A stretch of DNA of 64,000 nt from Psychrobacter glacincola (GCF_904846075.1 NZ_CAJGZH010000001.1:1364001-1428000), one strand, 5' to 3'. Shown: positions 46,491 through 56,153, numbered from the stretch's first letter. Numbers and translations are program-made. The notes: generated by a model not told the origin, from the sequence alone.

Positions 46491-47558
46491 CTAGTGATTT
46501 GGCATACCATAATGATCTGCGATTAGCTCAACAGTGCGCGATTGGGCGCGGCGCGAATAGCCCTGAACCACCATCATTACCTCATCGACACCTGTCTGCT
46601 CCTGAAGATCCTCTAAACCTTTTGCGACCTCGGCAGCAGTGCCATGCAGGGTTTGATCGGTATACTGTTCAATAATCTGGCGCTCTTGCATATTGCCTTG
46701 AAAAGCGGCTACTTCATCAGGAGGCAGTAAAGCAAAAGGCTTGCGCTGAAACATTCTCAACATTGCCATGGCAGACGATGTTGACTGGCGACGTGCCTCT
46801 ACAGGATCTTCGTCCGCAATCGCGCCAATGCTGACTAAGCAGTATGGCTTGGCTAGAATTTTTGAAGGACGGAAATTCTCTCGGTAAATGCGCATGGCAC
46901 TTAAGACATCAGCATTGCCAAACTGTAGAGCAAATGCATAAGGTCTACCCAGCTTTGCTGCCAGATGCGCGGAGTAAGTCGATGACCCTAAGATCCAAAC
47001 ATCAGCAGCGGTCTTCGATGGGGGTACTCGGTTTTGCTCGGCTTGCCATGGGCCTGGCACCGCATGAACCGCATGATAAGGATGGTCTTTTGGAAAACTG
47101 TTTTCTAAAAAGCCCAACAACTCTGCGACTTGCTGAGGAAATTCATCGTTTGCTGCCTTATGCCGACGCAAAGCGGAAGCCGTTGCACCATCCGTACCCA
47201 GTGCCCGTCCCAAACCAAGATCAATTCGTCCTGGCGCCATCGCATCGAGCATGCCAAATTGTTCAGCAATGACCAAAGGCACATGATTCGGTAGCATGAT
47301 GCCGCCTGCACCAAGCCTAATTCGCTCAGTTTCCCCAGTAAGCCGAGCCACCATCATCTGCGGTGAAGGCACCGAAGCACCAGGCATGGCATGATGTTCA
47401 GACATCCAAAACCGCTGAAAGCCTCTTTTGTCAGCCAATTTCGCAAGCGCAATCATCTCTTGAAAGGTGTCCTCTGCCGTGTGACTAACGCCGGTGAAGG
47501 CATTGTCGAGCACCGAAAGAACGAAAGGGGCGCTACCTGAATGATTTGGCATATTCAT
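46491..47558 (-). CDS. LLM class flavin-dependent oxidoreductase (luciferase-like)
   Basis: A 355-residue bacterial-luciferase-like monooxygenase. Typical segments are RFWMSEHHAMPGASVPSP, GGIMLPNHVPLVIAEQF, LDAMAPGRIDLGLGRALGTD and the late ILGSSTYSAHLAAKLGRPY. These place it in the MsnO8-like branch, whose substrates are generally unknown. It needs reduced flavin from a partner. The ATG at 47558 is chosen because GAGA lies seven bases upstream. A longer frame starts at the stop of the preceding gene and lacks a ribosome-binding site. The MBL-fold lipoprotein gene lies 92 bp upstream on the same strand, and the two may be co-transcribed. Confidence 0.9.
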   Translation of the reverse strand: MNMPNHSGSAPFVLSVLDNAFTGVSHTAEDTFQEMIALAKLADKRGFQRFWMSEHHAMPGASVPSPQMMVARLTGETERIRLGAGGIMLPNHVPLVIAEQFGMLDAMAPGRIDLGLGRALGTDGATASALRRHKAANDEFPQQVAELLGFLENSFPKDHPYHAVHAVPGPWQAEQNRVPPSKTAADVWILGSSTYSAHLAAKLGRPYAFALQFGNADVLSAMRIYRENFRPSKILAKPYCLVSIGAIADEDPVEARRQSTSSAMAMLRMFQRKPFALLPPDEVAAFQGNMQERQIIEQYTDQTLHGTAAEVAKGLEDLQEQTGVDEVMMVVQGYSRRAQSRTVELIADHYGMPNH

Positions 47559-47650
47559 AAACGATCTCATTTTTACCGTATTAACGATGCATAGCAACAC
47601 ACTTTGGGTATTGCCACACAGGGAAGATTTAAAGACCCAACCATCAAGCA

Positions 47651-48565
47651 CTAGAATTTATAGGTTTGACCATCATTAGGGACAAGCGCACGCTGCTTGT
47701 CTAAGTGCTTTTCTTCGATAAAGCGGCGCAGCTCTGCCTTGGTGAGGGTGGCATGATTGACCGTATCCATGTGCACGCTCACGATCTGAGCATTAGGAGA
47801 GAATTTATACGCACGGTATACATCCTCTTTACCCATAATGATAGAGTCATCAACAAAGGTAGTTAACTTCGCATAGCCTGTATTAAGGATGACCGCATCA
47901 GGCTTATAGCGAGTGAATGCATCTTCCACTTCCTTATTCCAAACGGTATCCCCTGCGACATAAACGGTCTTGTAGTTTGGTTTCTGGAATACAATCCCCA
48001 TCGTTTTGCCCAGTAGTTCAGCTAATGGTGCCACTTTGTACATCTCATCAGTACCATGCTGTCCGATGGTTTTATGAATTGTAACGCCTTTAAACACAAA
48101 GCCTTGCTCTGTTAATGCTATAACATTGGTAAAACCATCTTTACGTACGATTGCCGTATCCGCTTCATCTTGGGTAAAAATTGGCATGTCACGCGGCACG
48201 AGGTTGCGTGCGGCATCATCCCAATGGTCAGCATGAAGATGCGTCAAGATAATGGCATCAGCCCTAAGCACTTCGGCAACAGTCATCGGCAAATCCACCA
48301 TTGGATAGCGTATTTGGCTATTTACTGTGCCATCAAACCCTGGATAAGCGTTTTTAGCTGCTAGCATCGGATCCACTAAAAACGTGGTGCCAGCATAATC
48401 AAGCTTGATCGTGGCATTACGGATTTGCTGAAATTGAACGGTATTGGTAGCTGTCTGTTTTACCGCGTTAGAATTTGCTGCTGGACTGGCAAAGGTGGTA
48501 CATGCCGTTAACAACATGACGCCACTTAACAGTGTGGTGCCGGTCAGTGATTTTGCGATATTCAT
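47651..48565 (-). CDS. MBL-fold metallo-hydrolase, predicted lipoprotein
   Basis: A 304-residue metallo-beta-lactamase-fold protein with the metal motif THLHADHWDDAA (HxHxDH, about residues 109-120), VAGDTVWNKE and the final histidine in VSVHMDTVNHAT. The N-terminus MNIAKSLTGTTLLSGVMLLTAC ends in the lipobox LTAC, so it is probably lipidated and attached to a periplasmic membrane face. UlaG-like relatives act on small cyclic or phosphate esters, but the substrate here is unknown. It lies between the luciferase-like and isochorismatase-like genes on one strand, suggesting a common accessory function. Confidence 0.87.
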   Translation of the reverse strand: MNIAKSLTGTTLLSGVMLLTACTTFASPAANSNAVKQTATNTVQFQQIRNATIKLDYAGTTFLVDPMLAAKNAYPGFDGTVNSQIRYPMVDLPMTVAEVLRADAIILTHLHADHWDDAARNLVPRDMPIFTQDEADTAIVRKDGFTNVIALTEQGFVFKGVTIHKTIGQHGTDEMYKVAPLAELLGKTMGIVFQKPNYKTVYVAGDTVWNKEVEDAFTRYKPDAVILNTGYAKLTTFVDDSIIMGKEDVYRAYKFSPNAQIVSVHMDTVNHATLTKAELRRFIEEKHLDKQRALVPNDGQTYKF

Positions 48566-48658
48566 AATAGTTACCTTATTGAGGAAATTCTTCTTAATGG
48601 GACTAGGGTTTAAGAGTCTATTTCATGACTAAATCATGGTTTGGCTAACAACTCTGGA

Positions 48659-49204
48659 TTAACGGGCAATCCAAGTTTGGGTATCAATCACTTCGCCATA
48701 TAGAAACTCAATCGCTGCCATGATGGTGGCATGAGCCTGAACAGCAGGTACTTTCGTACCATTAAATTCAAGATCAAGCGTGGCACAGGCATCATGAACC
48801 GTAGTGGTTGTATAACCAAAGTCCACTGCAGCACGAACTGTGGCATCCACACACATGTGGCTCATGGCGCCAATCACAGTCACTTCTTTGATACCTTCTT
48901 TATCTAATAGCTCTTTCAGATTGGTCTCACGGAACGAATTGGGGTAATGCTTAGTGATGACGGCTTCATTCTCTATTGGTTTTACCTTTTCATTGATTGC
49001 TACACCATCGGTACCAGGCGTAAAGATCGGTGCGTCAGCAGGCATTTCATGACGGATATGAATGACGGTATGACCTTTTTCTCTCGCAGACGCAATCACC
49101 AAAGCTGCATTATCAGCGGCTTCGTTAATACCTACAAGTGATAAGTTACCTTGTGGGAAATACTCATTTTGAATGTCGACAACGATCAATGCTTGTGTGT
49201 TCAT
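48659..49204 (-). CDS. Cysteine hydrolase, isochorismatase family
   Basis: A 181-residue hydrolase. The catalytic triad is visible: Asp in ALIVVDIQNEYFP (residue 10), Lys in AVITKHYPNSF (about residue 85), and Cys in GAMSHMCVDATVRAAVDFGY (about residue 117). Related enzymes cleave C-N or C-O bonds of small amides or vinyl ethers, and the substrate is not known. AAAGAGGC precedes the ATG. It is the first gene of the minus-strand group and is divergent from the GlxA-type regulator 108 bp away, which probably controls it. Confidence 0.9.
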   Translation of the reverse strand: MNTQALIVVDIQNEYFPQGNLSLVGINEAADNAALVIASAREKGHTVIHIRHEMPADAPIFTPGTDGVAINEKVKPIENEAVITKHYPNSFRETNLKELLDKEGIKEVTVIGAMSHMCVDATVRAAVDFGYTTTTVHDACATLDLEFNGTKVPAVQAHATIMAAIEFLYGEVIDTQTWIAR

Positions 49205-49312
49205 GATAATGCCTCTTTGTTTATGGAAGTGACTGTATAGGCGTATATTTTACAAGCACTGTGCTACACTAACGAGTGGCTACATCGACACATAAGAGGT
49301 TAATAACGACAT

Positions 49313-50293
49313 ATGAATCAAAAACATGCTATTGAAATTGGCTTGATCGTTTATGAGAAAGCACAAACGGCGGCTGTCCTTGGACTGACTGATTTATTCG
49401 TGGTGGCCAGTAAACTCGCCGCTAAACGTCAAGATACAACCGATCTGCCTTTACAGGTCAGTCACTGGGAGATTTGCGGCGTTAAGCAGCAGCCTAAGCG
49501 CACTTTTTCGAGCAATCCTGATAGCGTAGGAAGATTAACAGCCGTCATCATTCCACCCACGTTAGAAGCACCGATTGCAAAGCAAGCGGCAGAACCTTGG
49601 CTAGAATGGCTAAAAGAGCAGCATTCGACAGGGGTGATACTGTCGTCCGTCTGCGCCGGTGCTTTTTTATTGGGCGAAACAGGACTACTCTCCAAGCGAA
49701 AGGCAACCACGCATTGGGGTTATGCAGAGGATTTTAAGCAGCGTTTCCCTGATGTGGAGCTCGATGTCGATCGCATTATTATCGAAGACGGTGATATTGT
49801 GACCGCTGGTGGCGCGATGGCTTGGACGGATTTGGGATTGAGAATGGTGGATCGCTTTCTTGGTTCTCAGGTGATGAATGAGACCGCTCGTATGTTATTA
49901 ATTGACCCTTCAAGGCGTGAACAATGTTATTACAGTGCTTTCTCACCCAACCTCACCCATGGAGACACAGCCATATTAAAAGTGCAGCATTGGCTACAAA
50001 GAACCAATGCACAAGATATCGATTTATCTACCTTAGCCGATTGCGCACAGTTAGAAGAGCGTACTTTTCTGCGTCGTTTTCATAAGGCGACGGGCATGAC
50101 ATCCACAGAATATTGTCAGCGATTACGCATCGGAGAGGCAAAAGACTTTTTACAGTTCTCGTCATCTCCTGTTGAGCAAATAGCGTGGAAAGTTGGTTAT
50201 AGTGATGCCAGTGCATTTCGTAAAATATTTAAGCGCATTGTTGGGTTGACACCAAGTGAGTATCGACGTAGATTTAATTCGAATAAGGTGTGA
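49313..50293 (+). CDS. GlxA-type transcriptional regulator (DJ-1/PfpI plus AraC domain)
   Basis: A 326-residue protein. The N-terminal DJ-1/PfpI-like domain (about residues 8-190) shows [25 protein letters not shown], the characteristic conserved cysteine and histidine region of GlxA regulators, followed by [19 protein letters not shown]. The AraC-type DNA-binding domain (about 220-320) has two helix-turn-helix units, [23 protein letters not shown] and [20 protein letters not shown], with the usual [11 protein letters not shown]. It is divergent from the isochorismatase-like gene, the common arrangement for such regulators. AAGAGG lies upstream of the ATG. Confidence 0.92.
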   Translation: MNQKHAIEIGLIVYEKAQTAAVLGLTDLFVVASKLAAKRQDTTDLPLQVSHWEICGVKQQPKRTFSSNPDSVGRLTAVIIPPTLEAPIAKQAAEPWLEWLKEQHSTGVILSSVCAGAFLLGETGLLSKRKATTHWGYAEDFKQRFPDVELDVDRIIIEDGDIVTAGGAMAWTDLGLRMVDRFLGSQVMNETARMLLIDPSRREQCYYSAFSPNLTHGDTAILKVQHWLQRTNAQDIDLSTLADCAQLEERTFLRRFHKATGMTSTEYCQRLRIGEAKDFLQFSSSPVEQIAWKVGYSDASAFRKIFKRIVGLTPSEYRRRFNSNKV

Positions 50294-50358
50294 TAGGTTT
50301 AGGTAATGATTTTTTTAAAGGTAGGCTCATTGACTGCTTCTAGGTAAGAGGTGGATGT

Positions 50359-50396
50359 AATAAAACGGCCACTGATGTAGCCATAACCGTTTTATT
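50359..50396. terminator. Bidirectional terminator between the GlxA-type regulator and the metal ATPase
   Basis: Perfect 10-bp arms AATAAAACGG / CCGTTTTATT separated by an 18-base loop that can pair internally (GGC/GCC). A and T runs on both sides suit both converging transcripts. Confidence 0.75.
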
Positions 50397-50408
50397 CTTT
50401 AACTGTCA

Positions 50409-52562
50409 TTAACGGGAAGACATTCCTTTAAAACGCAGTAAACGCAATGCATTCAGCGTCACCAGTACCGTAGCACCAGTATCCGCTAGCACAGCAATCC
50501 AAAGTCCTGTCACGCCGAGCACAGTGGTTATCAGAAATATGCCTTTTAACCCAAGTGCAAATATGACATTTTGATGGATATTTCTCATGGTGGCGCGGGA
50601 TAAGGCAATAAGGTTAGCAACGTCCATCACGCGGCTTTTTAATAGGGCAATATCAGCCGTTTCGATAGCCACATCCGTGCCACTGCCCATCGCAATGCCA
50701 ATATCTGCCGCTGCCAAAGCGGGTGCATCATTGATACCATCACCAATCATCGCTATTTTACTATTGCTTTGCATCTCGCTGAGTAGACGTAGCTTGTCTT
50801 CAGGTAACAGCTCAGCCTGCCACTCTATATCTAATTGACTAGCAAGTGCTTTTGCCGTACGGCTATTGTCACCTGTGAGCATGACAGAGCGCACGTTCAT
50901 TTTATTGAGCTGGGCAATGGCTTGCTGTGCATCTTCTCGTAACTCATCACGTAGAGCGACCAATCCGAGCGCCTCCCTCGTGTGCTCATCAAACAAAATA
51001 GAAACCGTTTTACCATCATTTTGTAGCATCTCAATTTGAATCTGCTGCTCAGCTGGCAACCTCACTTTCTCAGCGACGTAGACTGGTGAGCCGATGGCCA
51101 AAGAGCGTCCAGCAACCGTTGCATGAACGGCTTTACCGGCAGTCGCAAAGGCGTTGGAGGATCTAGGTATGACTACCTTAGCGGCTTTGGCATGATCCAC
51201 AATAGCGATAGCAAGCGGATGACTAGAGACGGAGTCGACACTCGCAAACAGTGACAGTAGTTTATCGTGACCCTCAGCATCGCCATGTACTGTTTTAAAA
51301 TCAATGACATCGGTTACCCGTGGTTTTCCTTCAGTCAAAGTACCCGTTTTATCAAAAGCGACGGTGCTGACCTGACCAACCAACTCCATGACATTACCGC
51401 CTTTGATAAGCAGTCCATGGCGCGTGCCGACCGCCAAACCTGAGGCAATAGCGGCAGGTGTTGACAGCACAAGAGCACAAGGACAAGCTATCAGTAATAG
51501 CGCCAAACCGCGATATAACCATATTCCCCATTCTGCTCCCATCAGTAGAGGTGGGATAATAATGACCAGCGCTGCAATCGCCATCACGATAGGCGTATAG
51601 TAACGGCTAAAGGTTTCAATAAAGCGTGCAGTCGGTGCTTTGGACGATTGCGCCTGCTCCACAAGTTCAATAATACGCGCAATCGTATTATCTGCTGCTG
51701 TCTTTTCTACGCGTATTTGTAGTACCCCATCAACGTTGATAGATCCAGCAAAGACCTCAGCACCTATGGTTTTGGCAACAGGAACAGATTCTCCTGTCAC
51801 AGGTGACTCATCAAGGCTAGATATTCCTTGAATAATCACCCCATCAGCAGAAACTCTATCACCGGGACGCACAAGCACCTTATCGTTAATCTGTAATGCA
51901 GTCGCTGCCACCTGACGTTGTTGTCCTTGCGTGTCTAACAAGATAGCTGTCTTTGGCACTAGCGATGATAACGCTCTGATGCCAGCGCGCGCACGATCAG
52001 CTGCGACACTTTCTAGCAGCTCACCAACTGAGAATAAAAATACCACGGCGGCAGCTTCTTCTGCCTCTCCAATGATAAGGGCGCCGATAGCCGCAACAGA
52101 CATGAGCATTTCAATTGAAAAAGGCGAACCTACTAACGCCAGTGCAAAAGCTTTACGAGCAAATGGTAGGACTCCGATAGCCACAGCGGCAATAAAAACC
52201 CATGCGCCATATTCAGGGAAAATTAAGGACAACATATATGCGGCACTCATCAAAATCCCAGTACCAATAACCTGCTTACCCTTTATGGTTTGCCACCAGC
52301 GCTGATTCTCTATCGCTGATTGACTTTCATCAGTGCTACTCTTCTCTTGTTGACCATTTAACGCTGATATACCGAACCCGAGACGCTTAATGGTTTTTTC
52401 GATATCTTTAACATCAGTCGCTGCATCAGACGCCAAGATTAGCTCTAGCTTTTGGGTCGCAAAGTTTAACTGAACACCAGAGACGCCTGGCATACGTATG
52501 AGCGCCCGCTCAATTTTGCCAACACAACTGGCACAGTCCATACCTTCAATATGATATTGCAT
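50409..52562 (-). CDS. cadA: Zn/Cd/Pb-translocating P1B-type ATPase
   Basis: A 717-residue heavy-metal exporter of the inner membrane. One N-terminal HMA domain has GMDCASC (residues 8-14). The membrane CPC motif is LLIACPCALVLSTP, the phosphorylation site [11 protein letters not shown], and the hinge [16 protein letters not shown]. The last helix pair contains DTGATVLVTLNALRLL, which matches the aspartate-containing signature of the ZntA/CadA (P1B-2) subgroup, so divalent Zn, Cd or Pb are the expected substrates. AAGAGGAT precedes the ATG. The divergent MerR-type regulator and the operator between them indicate metal-induced expression. Confidence 0.93.
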   Translation of the reverse strand: MQYHIEGMDCASCVGKIERALIRMPGVSGVQLNFATQKLELILASDAATDVKDIEKTIKRLGFGISALNGQQEKSSTDESQSAIENQRWWQTIKGKQVIGTGILMSAAYMLSLIFPEYGAWVFIAAVAIGVLPFARKAFALALVGSPFSIEMLMSVAAIGALIIGEAEEAAAVVFLFSVGELLESVAADRARAGIRALSSLVPKTAILLDTQGQQRQVAATALQINDKVLVRPGDRVSADGVIIQGISSLDESPVTGESVPVAKTIGAEVFAGSINVDGVLQIRVEKTAADNTIARIIELVEQAQSSKAPTARFIETFSRYYTPIVMAIAALVIIIPPLLMGAEWGIWLYRGLALLLIACPCALVLSTPAAIASGLAVGTRHGLLIKGGNVMELVGQVSTVAFDKTGTLTEGKPRVTDVIDFKTVHGDAEGHDKLLSLFASVDSVSSHPLAIAIVDHAKAAKVVIPRSSNAFATAGKAVHATVAGRSLAIGSPVYVAEKVRLPAEQQIQIEMLQNDGKTVSILFDEHTREALGLVALRDELREDAQQAIAQLNKMNVRSVMLTGDNSRTAKALASQLDIEWQAELLPEDKLRLLSEMQSNSKIAMIGDGINDAPALAAADIGIAMGSGTDVAIETADIALLKSRVMDVANLIALSRATMRNIHQNVIFALGLKGIFLITTVLGVTGLWIAVLADTGATVLVTLNALRLLRFKGMSSR

Positions 52563-52594
52563 AGTTATTTATCCTCTTATTGAAGATATTATTA

Positions 52595-52615
52595 ACCCTA
52601 TAGTAGCTTCAGGGT
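52595..52615 (-). promoter_or_regulatory. MerR-type operator/promoter of the metal ATPase gene
   Basis: A 21-bp imperfect dyad, ACCCTATAG-TAG-CTTCAGGGT, lies between the divergent regulator and ATPase genes. On the minus strand it fills the spacer after a TTGACC -35 box (52613-52618) and before TAATAA/TAATAT, so the spacing is longer than the usual 17 bp. This is the architecture of promoters untwisted by CadR/PbrR/ZntR regulators. Confidence 0.8.
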
Positions 52616-52714
52616 CAAGGCTTTTAACGATAAAGGGGTTTGATTTTTTATCAGCAAACCTTATAGTTACTTTATTGTTTTAGATAATAGAAAATACTAT
52701 TTAAGGAGATACAC

Positions 52715-53125
52715 ATGCTTATCAAAATTGGCGAGCTTGCCACGCGCACCGGTGCGACGGTCGAAACCATTCGTTATTATGAGAAAGAGATGTTATTACC
52801 AGAGCCTGCGCGTAGCCAAGGCAACTATCGTTTGTACAATGAGGCGCATTTTGAGCGTCTACAATTTATCCTGCACTGCCGTACGCTCGATATGACTTTG
52901 GATGAAGTACGAACCCTGCTTCAGTATAGAGATAAACCTGAGGAAAACTGCGGTGAGGTCAATGTGCTATTGGATGAGCATATCGATGCGGTAGAAACAC
53001 GTATGGAAGAATTGGTTCAGTTAAAGCAACATCTACTAGCGTTGCGGCAAAAATTCGCAAGTGAAGCGCTGGCTGAATCCTGCGGAATATTGCATGCGCT
53101 TGCCGATAACTCCTGTCATAAATAA
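52715..53125 (+). CDS. cadR: MerR family Cd/Pb/Zn-responsive regulator (CadR/PbrR type)
   Basis: A 136-residue MerR-type activator. The winged helix (LIKIGELATRTGATVETIRYYEKEMLLPEPARS) is followed by a long dimerisation helix. Metal ligands expected for the CadR/PbrR branch are present: Cys in EENCGEVN (about residue 77) and the C-terminal pair in ESCGILHAL ... NSCHK. AAGGAGA is an excellent ribosome-binding site. It is divergent from cadA and should bind the dyad at 52595-52615. The choice between Cd, Pb and Zn is not certain from sequence. Confidence 0.9.
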   Translation: MLIKIGELATRTGATVETIRYYEKEMLLPEPARSQGNYRLYNEAHFERLQFILHCRTLDMTLDEVRTLLQYRDKPEENCGEVNVLLDEHIDAVETRMEELVQLKQHLLALRQKFASEALAESCGILHALADNSCHK

Positions 53126-53266
53126 AGTATTCATTTTGGTAACATTATCCACTTTTCATACGTAAAAGTAGACCTATCACCAAACGCGCGTGGTCAATAA
53201 ATTCAAAATGATTCAGCCCATAATCCTTTCTGTTAATCGTATAGACTGCGCGTCTATCAGACTGAC

Positions 53267-53461
53267 TCATTGCACTTGTGCAGGGAAGCCAGCCTTTGCT
53301 AAAGCAGCCGTCATCTGCTCAACACTTGCGATGGTTTCAATACTGACCACTTTGGCTGCTAAATCCATGTCAACCTTGGCGTTTGAGTCGATATCGTGAA
53401 TAATTGCTGTCACACCACGAGCACAGCCGCCATATTTCATGTTTCCAATCCATAGTTTCAT
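53267..53461 (-). CDS. Stand-alone HMA-domain protein with altered metal motif
   Basis: A 64-residue heavy-metal-associated domain of the small copper-chaperone type. The start at 53461 follows GGAGAAAGG, and the longer upstream frame is rejected. The usual MxCxxC loop reads NMKYGGCARGVT, so the first cysteine is replaced by Tyr (TAT instead of TGT, one base change). The second cysteine and the rest of the fold (VTAIIHDID, VVSIETIASVEQMTAALAKAGFP) are preserved. It is divergent from copA and shares its control region. It may be a chaperone with weakened copper binding or a gene starting to decay. Confidence 0.82.
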   Translation of the reverse strand: MKLWIGNMKYGGCARGVTAIIHDIDSNAKVDMDLAAKVVSIETIASVEQMTAALAKAGFPAQVQ

Positions 53462-53547
53462 AGCCTTTCTCCAAATAAGTTTTATTTCATCACTAAGCTT
53501 AAGCCTTGTCTTGATGGTAATGTCAAACATATTTTAAAAAAACACGC

Positions 53548-53578
53548 TTGACCTTACCATCATGTCAACCTCTATGCT
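53548..53578 (+). promoter_or_regulatory. Probable CueR-type promoter of copA
   Basis: TTGACC (53548-53553), a 19-bp spacer and TATGCT (53573-53578) fit a MerR/CueR-controlled promoter with a long spacer. Within it TTGAC and GTCAA form an inverted repeat (53548-53552 and 53564-53568). It lies 33 bases before the copA ATG. The divergent HMA gene begins 87 bp to the left. Confidence 0.65.
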
Positions 53579-53611
53579 GTTGATAACAGATTGAACATGA
53601 TAGAGGATGTT

Positions 53612-56089
53612 ATGAACTCAGAAAATAGTAAGTCTTATCTTTACAATGAAACATTACCCATTGAAGGTATGACCTGTGCTTCCTGTGTGGGGCGGGTGGA
53701 AAAAGCATTAAAAAAAGTTGAAGGTGTTGAAAATGCTGAGGTGAATCTTGCGACTGAAAACGCCATGATTTCCTCGTCTCAACCTTTAGATCTTATCGCA
53801 GCAACCAAAGCCGTAGAACGAGCCGGTTATAAGGTCTTGGCCTCTCAGCCGATTGAGCTGTCGATAGAAGGTATGACTTGTGCTTCCTGCGTTGGACGGG
53901 TAGAAAAAGCCTTAAAAAAAGTTGAAGGCGTACAACAAGCAAACGTCAACCTTGCTACTGAACGCGCATGGGTACAAGGCAACGCTCAAGTACAGAGCAG
54001 CGATTTGATTCAAGCCGTTAAAAAAGCGGGGTACACGGCTAAGCAGATTGAGCAGAATGCACGTGTTCGACAGGATAAAAAAGCCACGGAGCAGCAACAG
54101 CTGAAACGAGATTTGATGATCTCTTTAATTCTAGCCGTGCCTGTTTTTATTCTAGAAATGGGGTCACATATGATTCCAGCTTTTCATATGTGGGTCATGG
54201 ACAATATCGGCACGCAACAAAGCTGGCTGATTCAATTTGTTTTGACCACGCTGGTACTCATCTTTCCAGGCCGACGTTTTTATCAAAAAGGTATTCCAGC
54301 ATTATGGCGCTTGGCTCCAGATATGAATTCATTGGTGGCTGTTGGAACACTGGCGGCTTATAGTTTTTCGCTAGTCGCAACATTTATTCCACAAGTTCTA
54401 CCTGAGGGTACTGTGAATGTGTATTACGAAGCGGCGGCTGTGATTGTGAGCTTAATTTTATTAGGGCGTTATTTCGAGGCAAAAGCCAAAGGGCGTACCT
54501 CTCAAGCCATTCAACATCTAGTGGGTATGCAAGCAAAAACAGCACGTGTTCACCACAATGGGCAAGTGACTGAAGTACCGATTGCAGAGGTGACCACAGA
54601 AACGATTGTTGAGATTCGTCCCGGTGAGCGTGTTCCAGTCGATGGTGAAGTAATTGAAGGTCAAAGTTATATTGATGAATCCATGATTACAGGTGAACCC
54701 GTTCCTGTCAAAAAACAAGTCGGTGATCAAGTGGTCGGAGGAACAGTCAATCAGAATGGAACCTTAAATTTTCGGGTGACTGCTATCGGAGAATCGTCGG
54801 TATTGGCACAAATCATTCGCATGGTTGAACAGGCTCAAGGGTCTAAATTACCGATTCAGGCATTGGTTGATAAAGTCACTATGTGGTTTGTCCCCATGGT
54901 CATGCTCTTAGCAATGCTCACTTTTATAGTCTGGTTTATCTTTGGTCCTGACCCTGCGTTGACGTTTAGTCTCGTCAACGCCGTTGCCGTCCTAATCATT
55001 GCTTGTCCCTGTGCAATGGGATTGGCAACCCCTACATCCATAATGGTTGGTACAGGTCGCGGCGCAGAAATGGGCGTCTTATTCCGCAAAGGTGAAGCGT
55101 TACAAGCTTTACAGGAAGTAAAAGTCATTGCTGTCGATAAAACTGGCACATTGACTGAAGGCAAACCAACCTTAACAGATTTTTATGTCCAACCAGGGTT
55201 CGAACGTGAGCAAGTCTTGCGTATTGTGGCATCGGTTGAAGCAAAATCTGAACATCCCATTGCCTTAGCCATTGTTCAGGCCGCAGAGCAACAGAATATT
55301 AGCTTATTGCCGATTACCACTTTTGACTCTGTGACGGGATTTGGAATCAAAGCAGGAGTTGAAGGTCAAGCCGTTCATATTGGTGCTGATCGTTATATGC
55401 AGCAATTAGGACTTGATGTTACTCCCTTTAAAGACGAAGCCGCGCACTTAGGACAAGAAGCTAAAACCCCCATATATGTCGCGATTGATCAGAAATTGGT
55501 TGCTATTATTGCCGTTGCAGATCCCATTAAAGACACCACTTATGCCGCGATTGCAGGTTTACATCAACTGGGCTTAAAAGTAGCAATGATTACAGGGGAC
55601 AATCGGCATACTGCGCAAGCTATTGCAGCAAAATTACATATTGATCAAGTGATCGCAGAAGTGTTGCCTGATGGAAAAGTAGATGCAATACGTCAACTGC
55701 AACAACAATATGGACGAGTGGCTTTTGTTGGTGATGGTATTAATGATGCACCCGCTCTTGCTCAAGCTGATGTCGGACTGGCAATTGGCACAGGGACAGA
55801 TGTGGCAATTGAAGCCGCAGATGTAGTGTTAATGTCAGGTAGTTTACAAGGGGTTCCTAATGCGATTGCTTTAAGTCAGGCTACCATCAAAAATATTCGA
55901 CAAAATCTATTTTGGGCATTTTTCTATAACATTGCTTTAATTCCAATTGCCGCAGGGGTTTTATATCCAGCATTTGGAATTTTGTTGTCACCTATTTTTG
56001 CAGCAGGCGCAATGGCGCTATCCTCTGTTTTTGTACTAGGTAATGCCTTACGCTTAAAGTACTTTCAGGTGCCCGTGATTAAAGCGTAG
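53612..56089 (+). CDS. copA: Copper-exporting P1B-type ATPase with two N-terminal HMA domains
   Basis: An 825-residue Cu(I) exporter. Two HMA domains (about residues 10-75 and 80-145) share an identical block from GMTCASC to KKVEG. Features are the CPC helix [15 protein letters not shown], the phosphorylation site [11 protein letters not shown], and the hinge [16 protein letters not shown]. The final helices have [13 protein letters not shown] and [15 protein letters not shown], the Asn/Tyr and Met/Ser-Ser signatures of Cu(I) (P1B-1) pumps. The ATG at 53612 follows GAGG at five bases, and an upstream TTG is rejected. The cueR-like gene follows after a terminator. The base composition is somewhat more AT-rich than the core genes, suggesting acquisition. 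Confidence 0.94.
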   Translation: MNSENSKSYLYNETLPIEGMTCASCVGRVEKALKKVEGVENAEVNLATENAMISSSQPLDLIAATKAVERAGYKVLASQPIELSIEGMTCASCVGRVEKALKKVEGVQQANVNLATERAWVQGNAQVQSSDLIQAVKKAGYTAKQIEQNARVRQDKKATEQQQLKRDLMISLILAVPVFILEMGSHMIPAFHMWVMDNIGTQQSWLIQFVLTTLVLIFPGRRFYQKGIPALWRLAPDMNSLVAVGTLAAYSFSLVATFIPQVLPEGTVNVYYEAAAVIVSLILLGRYFEAKAKGRTSQAIQHLVGMQAKTARVHHNGQVTEVPIAEVTTETIVEIRPGERVPVDGEVIEGQSYIDESMITGEPVPVKKQVGDQVVGGTVNQNGTLNFRVTAIGESSVLAQIIRMVEQAQGSKLPIQALVDKVTMWFVPMVMLLAMLTFIVWFIFGPDPALTFSLVNAVAVLIIACPCAMGLATPTSIMVGTGRGAEMGVLFRKGEALQALQEVKVIAVDKTGTLTEGKPTLTDFYVQPGFEREQVLRIVASVEAKSEHPIALAIVQAAEQQNISLLPITTFDSVTGFGIKAGVEGQAVHIGADRYMQQLGLDVTPFKDEAAHLGQEAKTPIYVAIDQKLVAIIAVADPIKDTTYAAIAGLHQLGLKVAMITGDNRHTAQAIAAKLHIDQVIAEVLPDGKVDAIRQLQQQYGRVAFVGDGINDAPALAQADVGLAIGTGTDVAIEAADVVLMSGSLQGVPNAIALSQATIKNIRQNLFWAFFYNIALIPIAAGVLYPAFGILLSPIFAAGAMALSSVFVLGNALRLKYFQVPVIKA

Positions 56090-56102
56090 AACTGTTAATA
56101 TA

Positions 56103-56136
56103 GGGTTAAAGTACCCGTTTGGCTTTAACCCTTTTT
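56103..56136 (+). terminator. Terminator between copA and cueR
   Basis: A perfect 9-bp stem GGGTTAAAG / CTTTAACCC with an 11-base loop, followed by five T. Since cueR begins only 18 bp later, its expression must come from read-through or from a promoter inside copA. Confidence 0.82.
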
Positions 56137-56153
56137 ATATCAGGAGGAAAGTT

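Noticed and set aside
53190-53399. Plus-strand 69-codon ORF opposite the HMA gene
   Set aside because: It has no ribosome-binding site, and the minus strand there encodes a recognisable HMA domain with one.
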